Source: Streptomyces dioscori
Lineage (GTDB): Bacteria > Actinomycetota > Actinomycetes > Streptomycetales > Streptomycetaceae
Length of the DNA: 64,000 nt
Direction: 5' to 3'
Assembly (NCBI RefSeq): GCF_003024195.1
Contig: NZ_KZ679048.1
Coordinates: 186,001 to 250,000 of the forward strand
Under the pieces are notes generated by a model. The model worked only from the letters and a program-made list of their open reading frames with translations. It was not told where the DNA came from and ran no database searches. Shown here piece after piece: positions 50,096 through 58,939 of this stretch (position 1 is the first letter of the stretch; every line of letters begins with the position of its first letter). The position numbers were made by a program, and so were the translations under genes.

Positions 50096-52458
50096 GAGCT
50101 GTCCGGCTCCAGCGGGCCGCTCCGGGACAGCGCACGCGCGAGGTACGGGGCCGTCGCGCTCCCCGCCGCCCGTGCGACCTCCGCCGGAGGTCCCGCCGCC
50201 ACGATGCGTCCGCCCGCGTCGCCGCCGCCCGGCCCCAGGTCGATCACCCAGTCGGCCCCCGCCACCACCGCCATGTCGTGCTCCACGACCACGACGCTGT
50301 GACCGCCGTCGACCAGACCGTGCAACTGCCGCATCAGCACCTCGACATCGGCCGGATGCAGACCGGTCGTCGGCTCGTCGAGGAGATAGAGGGTGTGGCC
50401 CCGGCGTACGCGCTGGAGTTCGCTCGCCAGCTTGATGCGCTGCGCCTCGCCGCCGGACAGCTCGGTCGCGGGCTGGCCGAGCCGCAGATAGTCGAGGCCG
50501 ACGTCGAGGAGCGTGGCGAGGCTGCGGGCCACGGCCGGGGTGTCCGCGAAGAAGTCCGCGGCGGCCTCGACCGTCAGGTCCAGCACCTGCGCGATGTTCT
50601 TCGCCCGGTACGTCACTTCGAGGGTCTCAGGGTTGTAGCGCGCCCCGCCGCAGGCCGGGCACGGGGCGTAGGTGCTCGGCAGGAAGAGCAGCTCGACGCT
50701 GACGAACCCCTCGCCCTGGCAGGTCTCGCAGCGCCCGCCCGGAACGTTGAACGAGAACCGGCCGACCCCGTACCCGCGACCGGCCGCCTCCGCCGTCCCG
50801 GCGAAGACCTTGCGCACGACGTCGAAGAGGCCCGTGTACGTGGCCAGATTCGAGCGGGGCGTACGGCCGATGGGCTTCTGGTCGACGCTCACCAGCCGCC
50901 CGACGCCCGGCAGTTGCTCCGTGATCTCCCCGATGAGCGTGGACTTACCCGAACCGGAGACCCCGGTGACCGCGGTGAGGACACCGGTCGGGAACTCGGC
51001 GGTCACACCGCGCAGATTGTGGCGAGTGATCGGCCCGACCTTCAACCAGCCCCGCGCCGGACGGACTTCACGCACCGGAGCGGTGGAGCGGTCGAAGAGG
51101 AACCGGCCCGTCGCGGACCCGGCGACGTGCTCCAGTTCCGCCACCGGACCGCTGTGCAGCACCCGCCCGCCGTGCTCGCCCGCCTTCGGGCCCACCTCCA
51201 CCAGCCAGTCGGCGCCGCGCACGACGTCGAGGCTGTGCTCCACGACGAACACCGAGTTGCCGGCCGACTTCAGCCGCTCCAGGACCGTGAGCAGGGCCTT
51301 GGTGTCCGCCGGGTGCAGTCCGGCGGAGGGTTCGTCCAGGACGTACACGACTCCGAAGAGGCCGGAGCGCAACTGCGTTGCCAGGCGCAGCCGTTGCAGC
51401 TCGCCCGCCGACAGGGTCGGGGTCGACCGGGCGAGACTGAGATAGCCGAGACCCAGTTCGGTGACGGGGGAGATGCGGGCGAGCAGATCCTCGGTGAGGA
51501 CCCGGGCCGTCTCCGAACCACCGTGATTCGCCAGGGAGTCGGCCAGTTCGACGAGCGGCATCGCGGCCAGTTCCGCGATGGTCCGGCCCGTGAAGGTCAC
51601 CGCGAGGGCCTCGGGCCGCAGCCGGCCGCCGCCGCACACCGGACAGGGTGTCGCGGCGAGGAACCGCTCCGCCTTCGCCCGCAGGGTCTGACTCCTGGAG
51701 TCCGAGAACGTCTTCAGGACATAGCGGCGCGCGCTCATGTACGTGCCCTGGTACGGGCGTTGGATGCGCCCCGCGTCCCGTACCGGATGGACCGTCACGA
51801 CCGGCTGCTCGTCCGTGAAGAGGATCCACTCGCGCTGCCCGGCGGGCAGCTCGCGCCACGGCCGGTCGACGTCGTACCCCAGCGCGTCGAGGACGTCGCG
51901 CAGGTTCTTGCCCTGCCAGGCGCCCGGCCACGCGGCGATCGCGCCCTCCCGGATCGACAGCGCCGGATCGGGGACCAGCAGTTCCTCGGTCGTGCGGTGC
52001 ACCTGGCCGAGCCCGTGGCACTCGGGGCAGGCCCCGGCGGCCGTGTTCGGCGAGAAGGAGTCCGAGTCGAGCCGTTCGGCGCCCGGCGGGTACCGGCCCG
52101 CGCGGGAGAACAGCATCCGCAGGGAGTTCAAGAGGTTGGTGACCGTACCCACCGAGGAGCGTGAGGTGGGCGTCGACCGCCGCTGCTGGAGCGACACCGC
52201 GGGCGGCAGCCCGCTGATGTCCCCGACCTTCGGCGCCCCCACCTGATGGATCAGCCGCCGCGCGTACGGGGCCACCGACTCGAAGTACCGCCGCTGGGCC
52301 TCCGCGTAGATCGTCCCGAAGGCCAGCGACGACTTCCCGGACCCGGACACCCCCGTGAACACCACCAGCACATCCCGCGGGATGTCGACATCGACCCCCC
52401 GCAGATTGTGCTCACGGGCACCCCGCACACGGACGTACGGGTCATGGGGGCTGTGCAT
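50083..52458 (-). CDS. UvrA-like ATPase (class II, short form)
   Basis: A 791-residue double ABC ATPase. ATG 52458 is chosen because GGAG lies 8 bases upstream; longer readings run into the dispersed repeat. Domain 1 has Walker A TGVSGSGKSSLAF near residue 33, signature LSAGELQRLRLA and VLDEPSAGLHP. Domain 2 has VTGVSGSGKSTL, LSGGEAQRIKLASEL and LLDEPTTGLHP. Zinc-finger Cys pairs are visible (CPECHGLG, CPVCGGGRL; CETCQGEGF, CPACGGARY). At about 790 residues it is shorter than housekeeping UvrA (about 950) and resembles UvrA2/DrrC proteins linked to resistance to DNA-binding drugs. It stands alone here, without a nearby drug gene cluster. Confidence 0.88.
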   Translation of the reverse strand: MHSPHDPYVRVRGAREHNLRGVDVDIPRDVLVVFTGVSGSGKSSLAFGTIYAEAQRRYFESVAPYARRLIHQVGAPKVGDISGLPPAVSLQQRRSTPTSRSSVGTVTNLLNSLRMLFSRAGRYPPGAERLDSDSFSPNTAAGACPECHGLGQVHRTTEELLVPDPALSIREGAIAAWPGAWQGKNLRDVLDALGYDVDRPWRELPAGQREWILFTDEQPVVTVHPVRDAGRIQRPYQGTYMSARRYVLKTFSDSRSQTLRAKAERFLAATPCPVCGGGRLRPEALAVTFTGRTIAELAAMPLVELADSLANHGGSETARVLTEDLLARISPVTELGLGYLSLARSTPTLSAGELQRLRLATQLRSGLFGVVYVLDEPSAGLHPADTKALLTVLERLKSAGNSVFVVEHSLDVVRGADWLVEVGPKAGEHGGRVLHSGPVAELEHVAGSATGRFLFDRSTAPVREVRPARGWLKVGPITRHNLRGVTAEFPTGVLTAVTGVSGSGKSTLIGEITEQLPGVGRLVSVDQKPIGRTPRSNLATYTGLFDVVRKVFAGTAEAAGRGYGVGRFSFNVPGGRCETCQGEGFVSVELLFLPSTYAPCPACGGARYNPETLEVTYRAKNIAQVLDLTVEAAADFFADTPAVARSLATLLDVGLDYLRLGQPATELSGGEAQRIKLASELQRVRRGHTLYLLDEPTTGLHPADVEVLMRQLHGLVDGGHSVVVVEHDMAVVAGADWVIDLGPGGGDAGGRIVAAGPPAEVARAAGSATAPYLARALSRSGPLEPDSSQSQ

Positions 52459-52527
52459 GGGGTGACTCCAGAGGTACGGCGAGCGGGGCAGAAGCGATGA
52501 TGCACCGTGAGGCCCGGTACGCCCCCT

Positions 52528-52548
52528 AGGGGCGCGGGGAACTGCGCG
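52528..52548 (-). repeat. Dispersed repeat copy
   Basis: A minus-reading match to the repeat core between two minus-strand genes. It lies downstream of the LLM oxidoreductase gene (ending at 52605) and upstream of the UvrA-like gene, in agreement with the directional rule. Confidence 0.8.
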
Positions 52549-52604
52549 ACCAGCCACGGACTGCCCGCAGACACCCCACAACCCCGGCCGCCCCGATACA
52601 ACAC

Positions 52605-53621
52605 TCACACGGGCTGCAGCCCCACAACCCGCGCCAACCGCCGGAACGAGTCCACCAGCCCCGCCCGGTCATACGTACTGGTCGTGACCAGCACCTCATC
52701 CGCCGAGGTCTCCTTGATCACCGTCGACAGCTCGTGCGCGACCTGATCCTCCGTCCCGGCGATCTGCCCCGAGAGCCCGGCCTCGTAGAAGCCCCGTTCC
52801 TTCTCCGTCATCGCCGGCGTCAGCGACTCGACCCGCTCGGCGGACGGCAACGGCGGAAACGTACCGTGCGTGCGTGAGTACGCCATCGACCACGCCTCCG
52901 GCAGCAGCAGCCGCCGCGCCTCCTCCGGCGTCCCCGCGACCGCGACCGTGCCCGAGATGACGACGTACGGCTCCGAGGCCCACACGGAGGGCCGGAACGT
53001 CTCGCGGTAGTGGTCGATGCCGCGGCGCATCTTCTCGCGGTTCCTGAGGTCGCCGATCACCATGGGCAGCCCGGCGCGGGCGGCGATCGTCGCGCCCTCG
53101 CCCATGGCCAGCACGAACGGCGGCACGGTCAGGCCCTCTGCGGGGCGTGCGCGCACCCCGGTGGGGGACGTGCCGCGGAACCAGCCCAGCAGCTCGTCGA
53201 GCTGCGCCGCGAAGTCGTCGGCCACGTCCTTGTCCCGGCCCAGTGCCCTGCGTACGCCGTCCGTGAACCCCACGGACCGGCCGAGACCCATGTCGATACG
53301 GCCGGGGAAGAGGGATTCCAGGACGCCGAACTGTTCCGCCACCACCAGGGGCTGGTGATTGGGGAGCATCACCCCGCCCGTGCCCACCCGGATCGAGCGG
53401 GTCGCGGCGGCGACCGCGGCGGCCAGGACGGTCGGCGCGGAACCGGCGACACCCGGCACTCCGTGATGCTCCGAGACCCAGATCCGGTGGTAGCCGAGCC
53501 CTTCCAGCTCCCGCGCCAGCCCGACGGTGTCGCGCAGCGCCTCGGGGGCGCCGTGGCCCTCCCGGGTGCGCGAGCGGTCGAGGACGGAGAAGCGGGTCCG
53601 GTGCTCCTGCTGGTGCGACAT
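52605..53621 (-). CDS. LLM-class flavin-dependent oxidoreductase
   Basis: A 338-residue protein of the bacterial luciferase-like monooxygenase family, single-component alkanal monooxygenase-like type. GGAGAAG precedes ATG 53621. Typical segments are LEGLGYHRIWVSEHHGVPGVAGSAPTVLAAAVAAATRSIRVGTGGVMLPNHQPLVVAEQFGVLESLFPGRIDMGLGRSVGF (listed here as consecutive motif blocks), and VLAMGEGATIAARAGLPMVIGD. The family uses FMN or F420 to oxidise small molecules. The substrate cannot be inferred from this sequence or its neighbours. Confidence 0.85.
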   Translation of the reverse strand: MSHQQEHRTRFSVLDRSRTREGHGAPEALRDTVGLARELEGLGYHRIWVSEHHGVPGVAGSAPTVLAAAVAAATRSIRVGTGGVMLPNHQPLVVAEQFGVLESLFPGRIDMGLGRSVGFTDGVRRALGRDKDVADDFAAQLDELLGWFRGTSPTGVRARPAEGLTVPPFVLAMGEGATIAARAGLPMVIGDLRNREKMRRGIDHYRETFRPSVWASEPYVVISGTVAVAGTPEEARRLLLPEAWSMAYSRTHGTFPPLPSAERVESLTPAMTEKERGFYEAGLSGQIAGTEDQVAHELSTVIKETSADEVLVTTSTYDRAGLVDSFRRLARVVGLQPV

Positions 53622-53822
53622 GGCTTCTCCGTCGGCCTCTCCGCTGGAAGGAATGGGGTGGAAGGACTGTGCTCCCTCGTCTGTCTCAACAGTCGTCGCG
53701 CCGATTTCTTCCGGGTGGGTTTCGGCAGGGCGGTGAATGACGGGAAAAAGATGGACACGATGAGGCCCCGCTGAGGGATCGACCCCTTCATTTTTGGGCC
53801 GGGATGCACTTAACGTTGCGCC

Positions 53823-54710
53823 ATGGACACTCGATCACCGCGGATCGCCGGTGCGCCCATCTCGTGGGGCGTATGCGAAGTACCCGACTGGGGTTACCAG
53901 TTGACGCCCGAGCGTGTGCTGAAGGAGATGCGCGAGGTCGGCCTCGCCGCCACCGAGTTCGGGCCCGAGGGCTTTCTGCCCGGCGAGCCGGCGGCCATGG
54001 CGCAGGTCCTCGCCCACCACGACCTGCAGGCGGTCGGCGGCTTCACCCCGCTGCTGCTGCACGTACCCGGGCACGATCCGCTGCCCGAGGTCGACACGCT
54101 CCTGGAGAGCTACGCCGCGTCCGGCGCCGACGTCCTCGTCCTGTCGGCCGTCACAGGTCAGGAAGGGTACGACTCCCGGCCCGAGCTGGACGCCGACGGC
54201 TGGAAGCTGCTGCTGTCCAACCTGGACCGCCTGACCGCGCTGGCCGCCGAACGGGGCGTACAGGCGGTACTGCACCCGCACGTCGGCACGATGGTCGAGA
54301 ACGGCGAGGAGGTCCAGCGGGTGCTGGAGCACTCCGCGATCTCGCTCTGCCTCGACACGGGCCACCTGCTCATCGGCGGTACCGACCCCGCGGAGCTGAC
54401 CCGGCAGGCGCCCGAGCGGATCGCCCACACCCATATGAAGGACGTGGACGCCGCCCTCGCCGCCAAGGTCCAGTCGGGCCGCCTCAGCTACACGGACGCC
54501 GTCCGGGACGGCATGTACCGACCGCTCGGCGCCGGTGACGTGGACGTCCGGGCCATCGTGAGCCACCTCGGGGCACGCGGCTACGACGGCTGGTACGTCC
54601 TTGAGCAGGACACCATCCTCACCGACGAGCCCGCCGGAAAGGGGCCCGTCGACGACGTGTGGAGCAGCGCGGAGTTCCTGCGCTCGGTACTCCGCGACAC
54701 ACACCGCTGA
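53823..54710 (+). CDS. Sugar-phosphate isomerase/epimerase (IolE-like TIM barrel)
   Basis: A 295-residue xylose-isomerase-like TIM barrel. The opening IAGAPISWGVCEVPDWGYQLTPERVLKEMREVGLAATEFGPEGFLP, as family segments, is typical of IolE (2-keto-myo-inositol dehydratase) and related proteins. Metal-binding residues are in VLHPHVGTMVENGEEV, ISLCLDTGHLLIGGTDP, IAHTHMKDVD and GYDGWYVLEQDT. TAACGT at 53811-53816 lies 6 bases before the ATG without a ribosome site, suggesting leaderless expression. It is convergent with the dehydrogenase at 54744 and probably belongs to the same pathway. Confidence 0.82.
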   Translation: MDTRSPRIAGAPISWGVCEVPDWGYQLTPERVLKEMREVGLAATEFGPEGFLPGEPAAMAQVLAHHDLQAVGGFTPLLLHVPGHDPLPEVDTLLESYAASGADVLVLSAVTGQEGYDSRPELDADGWKLLLSNLDRLTALAAERGVQAVLHPHVGTMVENGEEVQRVLEHSAISLCLDTGHLLIGGTDPAELTRQAPERIAHTHMKDVDAALAAKVQSGRLSYTDAVRDGMYRPLGAGDVDVRAIVSHLGARGYDGWYVLEQDTILTDEPAGKGPVDDVWSSAEFLRSVLRDTHR

Positions 54711-54743
54711 TGCGCTGAACCAGCCAGGGAGTGGAGAGCCCGC

Positions 54744-55802
54744 TCAGGGCGTGGACGGAAGAGCCGTCCGCGGCCTGGGCGGGAAGCCCGCGGCCCGGTA
54801 GCAGTCGTCGATGAGGCGCATCGTGGCGAGCGCGTCCTCGGCGTCCAAGGGCAGCGGCGCGCCCCGGCGCAGATGCGCCGCGAACGCTTCGAGCTGATAG
54901 GTGTACGAGGATCGGCGGCCGAGCATCTCGACGCGCTCGCCCGACGCCGTACGCACCCGGACCCGGTCGTCCAGATGCGGCTGGACGAAGTTCACCGCCG
55001 TGGCCTCCCCGAGCGAGCCCACGATCCGGCAGCTCATCTCCCACCCGTCGTGCGCCATGTGGCAGCGGGCACTGCCGGTGGCGCCGCCCGGGAACTCCAG
55101 CTCCGCGTCCAGCCATTCGTCGACCCCGGGCGCGCCAGCCCTCCCCCGGACTCCGTCCGGGGTCACCCCCAACTCGCTTCGCTCGCCGCCGCTCGCCGCG
55201 ACGAGCCGAGGGACGCCGCCCGCCCAGGGCGCGAGCACCCGCTGGGCGTGCAGGCTGTAGCAGCCCAGGTCCATCAGCGCGCCGCCCGCGAGCGGGAAGG
55301 ACCAGCGCGGGTCGGTGTCCGGCGGGGCCGGCATGACCATCGTGGTCTCCACATGCCGCAGTTCGCCCAGCTCCCCGCTCTCCAGCAGCTCGTGCAGACG
55401 CCGGGTGACCGGGTGGAACAGATAGTGGAAGCCCTCCATGAAGACCGTGCCTGCCTTCGCGACGGCGTCGCGGACCTCGGCGGCCTCCTCGGTGTTGCTC
55501 GCGGAGGGCTTCTCGGTGAGCACGTGCTTGCCCGCGGCGAGCGCGGCGAGGTTCCAGGGCGCGTGCAGGCCGTTGGCGAGGGGGTTGTAGACGACCTCGA
55601 CAGCCGGGTCGTCGACGACGTCGGCGTACGAGTCCAGGACCCGTTCGACGTCGTGCTCGGCGGCGAAGGCCTCGGCGCGGGACCGGTCGCGGGCGGCCAC
55701 CGCCACCAGGCGGTGGCCGGTCACCCGGGCAGGTCCCGCGATCGACAGCTCGGCGATACGGGCCGCGCCCAGCACGCCGATCCGCAGGGGTTCCTCCGTC
55801 AT
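54744..55802 (-). CDS. Gfo/Idh/MocA-family oxidoreductase 2
   Basis: A 352-residue NAD(P)-dependent dehydrogenase. ATG 55802 overlaps the preceding gene's stop by 4 bases. The Rossmann start is RIGVLGAARIAELSI, and the family's EKP motif is VLTEKPSASNTEEA near residue 95. GYHYLFHP-like GFHYLFHPVTRRLHELL carries the expected catalytic-region His/Tyr, and ALMDLGCYSLHA matches the substrate-side motif of glucose-fructose oxidoreductase and trans-dihydrodiol dehydrogenase relatives. The substrate is probably a sugar or polyol. A Pro-rich tail ends the protein. It is the last gene of the minus-strand three-gene operon. Confidence 0.88.
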   Translation of the reverse strand: MTEEPLRIGVLGAARIAELSIAGPARVTGHRLVAVAARDRSRAEAFAAEHDVERVLDSYADVVDDPAVEVVYNPLANGLHAPWNLAALAAGKHVLTEKPSASNTEEAAEVRDAVAKAGTVFMEGFHYLFHPVTRRLHELLESGELGELRHVETTMVMPAPPDTDPRWSFPLAGGALMDLGCYSLHAQRVLAPWAGGVPRLVAASGGERSELGVTPDGVRGRAGAPGVDEWLDAELEFPGGATGSARCHMAHDGWEMSCRIVGSLGEATAVNFVQPHLDDRVRVRTASGERVEMLGRRSSYTYQLEAFAAHLRRGAPLPLDAEDALATMRLIDDCYRAAGFPPRPRTALPSTP

Positions 55803-56803
55803 ACCGTCCGCACCTCTTCCAGTCGTACGGGCCGGTGCTCGCGCAGCGACAGCGTGCAGGCCTCGGCGATCCAGCTCGCTTCGAGGGCGTCGGCCACCGT
55901 GCAAGGGGACGGCCGGGAGCCCGCCACGACCTCGGTGAACGCGGTGAGTTCGGCGCGGTAGGCGGCGGCGAAGCGGTCCATGAAGAAGTGGTGCGGGGGA
56001 CCGGCGGGGAAGGTGGCACCCGGCTCGACGGACCGCAGCGGCAGCTTGTCCTCCAGGCCGGCCGCGATGCTGTCCAGCATGCCGTGCACCTCCAGGCGGA
56101 CATCGTAACCGCGGGCGTTGTGCCGGGAGTTGGAGATGACGCCGATCGTGCCGTCGTCGAAGGTGAGCAGCGCCGAGGCGGTGTCGACGTCGCCCGCCGC
56201 CGCGATGAAGTCCGCGCCCCGGTTGCCGCCGGTCGCGTACACCTCGACGACCTCGCGGCCGGTGACCCAGCGCACGATGTCGAAGTCGTGCACGCTGCAG
56301 TCGCGGAAGATGCCGCCGGAGACGGCCACGTACGCGGCGGGCGGCGGCGCGGGGTCCAGGGTGGTGGACCGCACGGTGTGCAGCAGGCCGAGTTCACCGC
56401 TCACCACGGCCTGGCGGGCGGCGACACAGCCCGCGTCGAAGCGCCGGTTGTAGCCGATGTGCACCTCGACCCCGCCGGCCTCCACCGCGCGCAGCACTTC
56501 GAGGCTCTCCTCGACGCCGCGGGCCACGGGCTTCTCGCAGAAGACCGGGATGCCCGCCTTGACGGCGGCGAGGAGGAGTTCGGGGTGGGCGTCGGTCGCG
56601 GCGGCGATCACGACTCCGTCGACCCCGGCGGCGAACACCGCGTCGGGGGAGTCCACGGCCGTGGCCCCGAACCGCTCGGCGGCCGACGAGGCCGCCGCGG
56701 CGACCGGGTCGGTGACCACGAGCGAGTCGACCGCTTCCAGCCCGGCCAGGGTCTCCGCGTGGAACGCGCCGATCCGGCCCAGCCCCATGATGCCAATACG
56801 CAT
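55799..56803 (-). CDS. Gfo/Idh/MocA-family oxidoreductase 1 (inositol dehydrogenase-like)
   Basis: A 334-residue dehydrogenase resembling IolG (myo-inositol 2-dehydrogenase). The NAD-binding motif is RIGIMGLGRIGAFHAETLA, EKP is in VFCEKPVARGVEESLEVL, and VHIGYNRRFDAGCVAARQAV carries the conserved Asn/Arg. The catalytic pair is in GGIFRDCSVHDFDIVRWV (Asp and His). MDRFAAAYRAELTAFTEVV and SLREHRPVRL complete the family pattern. It sits 45 bases after the SDR gene and overlaps the second dehydrogenase. myo- or scyllo-Inositol are reasonable substrates; sugar substrates are also possible. Confidence 0.88.
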   Translation of the reverse strand: MRIGIMGLGRIGAFHAETLAGLEAVDSLVVTDPVAAAASSAAERFGATAVDSPDAVFAAGVDGVVIAAATDAHPELLLAAVKAGIPVFCEKPVARGVEESLEVLRAVEAGGVEVHIGYNRRFDAGCVAARQAVVSGELGLLHTVRSTTLDPAPPPAAYVAVSGGIFRDCSVHDFDIVRWVTGREVVEVYATGGNRGADFIAAAGDVDTASALLTFDDGTIGVISNSRHNARGYDVRLEVHGMLDSIAAGLEDKLPLRSVEPGATFPAGPPHHFFMDRFAAAYRAELTAFTEVVAGSRPSPCTVADALEASWIAEACTLSLREHRPVRLEEVRTV

Positions 56804-56848
56804 GCGAATCTTGCTCCTTCAACCCAGGGGTTCAACCCGGAGGGTGGT

Positions 56849-57610
56849 TCAGTCGAGCCCGCCGAAGACGGTCTGGTCCCAGTCGATGACCGAGCCGGTC
56901 ACCACACCGCTGCGATCGGAGAGCAGCAGGACGACGAAGTCGGCGATCTCGTCGACCTGCCCGAGCCTGCCCATCGGCAGGGCCGCCGCGGCCTTCTCCC
57001 GCCAGTCGTCGCCCGCGTCGTGGAAGGCGCGCTGGGTGGCGTCCTCGCCCTCGGTGTCCGTCCAGCCGATGTTCAGGCCGTTGATCCGGACACGGTCCCA
57101 GCGGTGCGCGTGTGCCGCGTTGCGGGTGAGCCCCGCGAGACCGGCCTTCGCCGTGGAGTACGGCGCCAGATGGGGCGGCCCGCCGTGCGCGCAGTTCGAG
57201 ATGATGTTCACGACCGTGCCCGGCGCCTCGCGGTTCGTCATGTCGGCGACCGCGGCCTGCATCGCGAAGAACGGCGCGCGCAGATTGATCGCCATGTGCG
57301 CGTCGAACAGTTCCGGCGTGGTGTCCAGGAGCGAACCGCGTGACGTGAGCCCCGCCGCGTTGACCAGGCAGTCGATACGCCCGTACGCCTCCACGGTCCG
57401 CACCACGCTGCCGCGCGCCTGCGCCGCGTCCGCCAGGTCCGCCCGGACGAAACGGGCGCCGGTGTCCGCGGCGAGCTTCTCGCCGACCTCCGCCCGGCGT
57501 CCGGTGAAGACGACGGTCGCGCCCTCGCGCAGGGCCGCGCGGACGATGCCCGCGCCCACCCCCTGGCTGCCGCCGTTGACGAGGACGACCTTGTCCTCAA
57601 GAAGTCCCAT
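56849..57610 (-). CDS. SDR-family oxidoreductase
   Basis: A 253-residue classical short-chain dehydrogenase. ATG 57610 is preferred; GGAG lies 12 bases upstream, and the reading could be extended 33 residues without a site. The cofactor motif is VLVNGGSQGVGAGIV, with TGRRAEVG after strand 2 suggesting NADP. The catalytic Ser-Tyr-Lys are in NIISNCAHGGPPHLAPYSTAKAGLAG. INGLNIGWTDTEGEDATQRAF and VTGSVIDWDQTVFGG end the protein; the usual D-G-G near the C-terminus is replaced by WDQT. First gene of the minus-strand operon, divergent from the LacI-type regulator. Confidence 0.85.
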   Translation of the reverse strand: MGLLEDKVVLVNGGSQGVGAGIVRAALREGATVVFTGRRAEVGEKLAADTGARFVRADLADAAQARGSVVRTVEAYGRIDCLVNAAGLTSRGSLLDTTPELFDAHMAINLRAPFFAMQAAVADMTNREAPGTVVNIISNCAHGGPPHLAPYSTAKAGLAGLTRNAAHAHRWDRVRINGLNIGWTDTEGEDATQRAFHDAGDDWREKAAAALPMGRLGQVDEIADFVVLLLSDRSGVVTGSVIDWDQTVFGGLD

Positions 57611-57682
57611 GAGTGCGTAGTTCTCCTTCGGCTCAGGCTTCGGCTCCGGCGGCGCTGCTGTCAGTCTTGTGAACGAAAGGCC

Positions 57683-57711
57683 GTCATACAATCCGCAGAG
57701 ACCCATCAAAA
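57683..57711 (-). promoter_or_regulatory. Possible promoter of the SDR-dehydrogenase operon
   Basis: On the minus strand TTTTGA (57706-57711) and TATGAC (57683-57688) are 17 bases apart. The SDR start lies 73 bases downstream. Confidence 0.35.
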
Positions 57712-57739
57712 GTCCGTCATTCGCAAGTCCGTCATTCGC
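57710..57739. repeat. Perfect 15-base direct repeat in the divergent regulator gap
   Basis: AAGTCCGTCATTCGC occurs twice in immediate succession, at 57710-57724 and 57725-57739. It lies just upstream of the LacI-type gene's GTG and beside the possible SDR promoter. It could be a pair of operators, or a coding duplication if the regulator starts at an upstream ATG (57669). Confidence 0.7.
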
Positions 57740-57752
57740 AGCGGGGGCCGCC

Positions 57753-58829
57753 GTGCGCCATCCATATCCGATCAGGGAGATCGCCCGTCAGGCCGGTCTG
57801 AGCGAGGCCACGGTCGACCGCGTCCTCAACGACCGCGGCGGCGTTCGGGAAAGCACCGTCATGGAAGTGCGCCAAGCCATCAAGGACCTTGACCGCCAGC
57901 GGACCCAGGTACGCATCGGCGGCCGTACGTTCATGATCGATATCGTGATGCAGACGCCGGAGCGGTTCTCCACCGCCGTCCGGGACGCCCTGGAGGCCGA
58001 ACTGCCCTCCCTGCACCCCGCCGTGGTGCGCTCGCGCTTCCACTTCCGGGAGACCTGCCCCGCCTCCGAGCTGGTCGCGACCCTGGACAAGATCGCCAAG
58101 CGCGGCTCGCAGGGCGTGATCCTCAAGGCGCCGGACCTGCCGGAGATCGTCGCCGCCGTCAGCCGGCTGGTCGCGGCGGGCATCCCCGTCGTCACGCTGG
58201 TCAGCGACCTGCCCAGCAGCGCGCGCATGGCGTACGTGGGGATCGACAACCGGGCGGCGGGCGCCACCGCCGCCTATCTCATCGGCCAGTGGCTCGGCGA
58301 CCGGCCCGGCAACGTGCTCGCCACGATCAGCCGGGGCTCCTTCCGCGGCGAGGAGGAGCGGGAGATGGGTTTCCGCAGCGCGATGCGGAGCGCCCAGCCG
58401 GGACGTTCCCTGGTGGAGGTCACCGACAGCGACGGGCTGGACGCCACCCAGCGGGACCTCGTGCTGGACGCCCTCAAGCGGGACGAGGACGTCATCGCCG
58501 TCTACTCGGCCGGGGGTGGCAACGCGGCGACCCTCGACGCGTTCGGGCTCCTCGGGCGGGAGTGCGCGGTGTTCATCGCCCACGACCTGGATCACGACAA
58601 CACCGGCTTCCTGAGCGAGGGCCGGCTGTCCGCCGTGCTCCACCACGACCTGCGCCAGGACATGCGGCGCGCCTGCCAGACCATCATGCGCGCGCACAAG
58701 GCCCTGCCGGACGAGGGCCCCTTCCTGCCCTCGGCGATCCAGGTGGTCACGCCGTACAACATGCCGCCGGGAGCCCCGCTCACGCCGTCCGCACCCGTCG
58801 GTCCGTCCGGGGGCGCCGCTCAGCGGTAG
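57753..58829 (+). CDS. LacI-family regulator with sugar-binding-protein-like sensor
   Basis: A 358-residue regulator. GTG 57753 has GGGGG about 5 bases upstream and begins immediately before the helix-turn-helix (YPIREIARQAGLSEATVDRVLNDRGGV). The hinge differs from classical LacI (VRQAIKDLDRQRTQVRIGGRTFMIDIVM). The sensor domain (about 70-340) resembles D-ribose/inositol-type solute-binding proteins: KRGSQGVILKAPDLPEIVAAV, GIPVVTLVSDLPSSARMAYVGIDNRAAG and VFIAHDLDHDN. It is divergent from the SDR-dehydrogenase operon and probably controls it. Such IolR-like regulators in actinomycetes respond to polyol catabolites; the ligand here is unknown. Confidence 0.86.
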   Translation: MRHPYPIREIARQAGLSEATVDRVLNDRGGVRESTVMEVRQAIKDLDRQRTQVRIGGRTFMIDIVMQTPERFSTAVRDALEAELPSLHPAVVRSRFHFRETCPASELVATLDKIAKRGSQGVILKAPDLPEIVAAVSRLVAAGIPVVTLVSDLPSSARMAYVGIDNRAAGATAAYLIGQWLGDRPGNVLATISRGSFRGEEEREMGFRSAMRSAQPGRSLVEVTDSDGLDATQRDLVLDALKRDEDVIAVYSAGGGNAATLDAFGLLGRECAVFIAHDLDHDNTGFLSEGRLSAVLHHDLRQDMRRACQTIMRAHKALPDEGPFLPSAIQVVTPYNMPPGAPLTPSAPVGPSGGAAQR

Positions 58830-58939
58830 AAGACCCGGACGACCCCGCCGTCTGCATATGTAGACGCTGTCTCTAATATGGAACATCGACGTGTGGCGGG
58901 CACAGGACACCACCGCACCCGTGGAGACAAGAGGGTCAC

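Noticed and set aside
50083..53621. Drug-resistance or secondary-metabolite cluster around the UvrA-like gene
   Set aside because: The gene resembles DrrC-type proteins, but no polyketide, peptide or other biosynthetic genes are found nearby.
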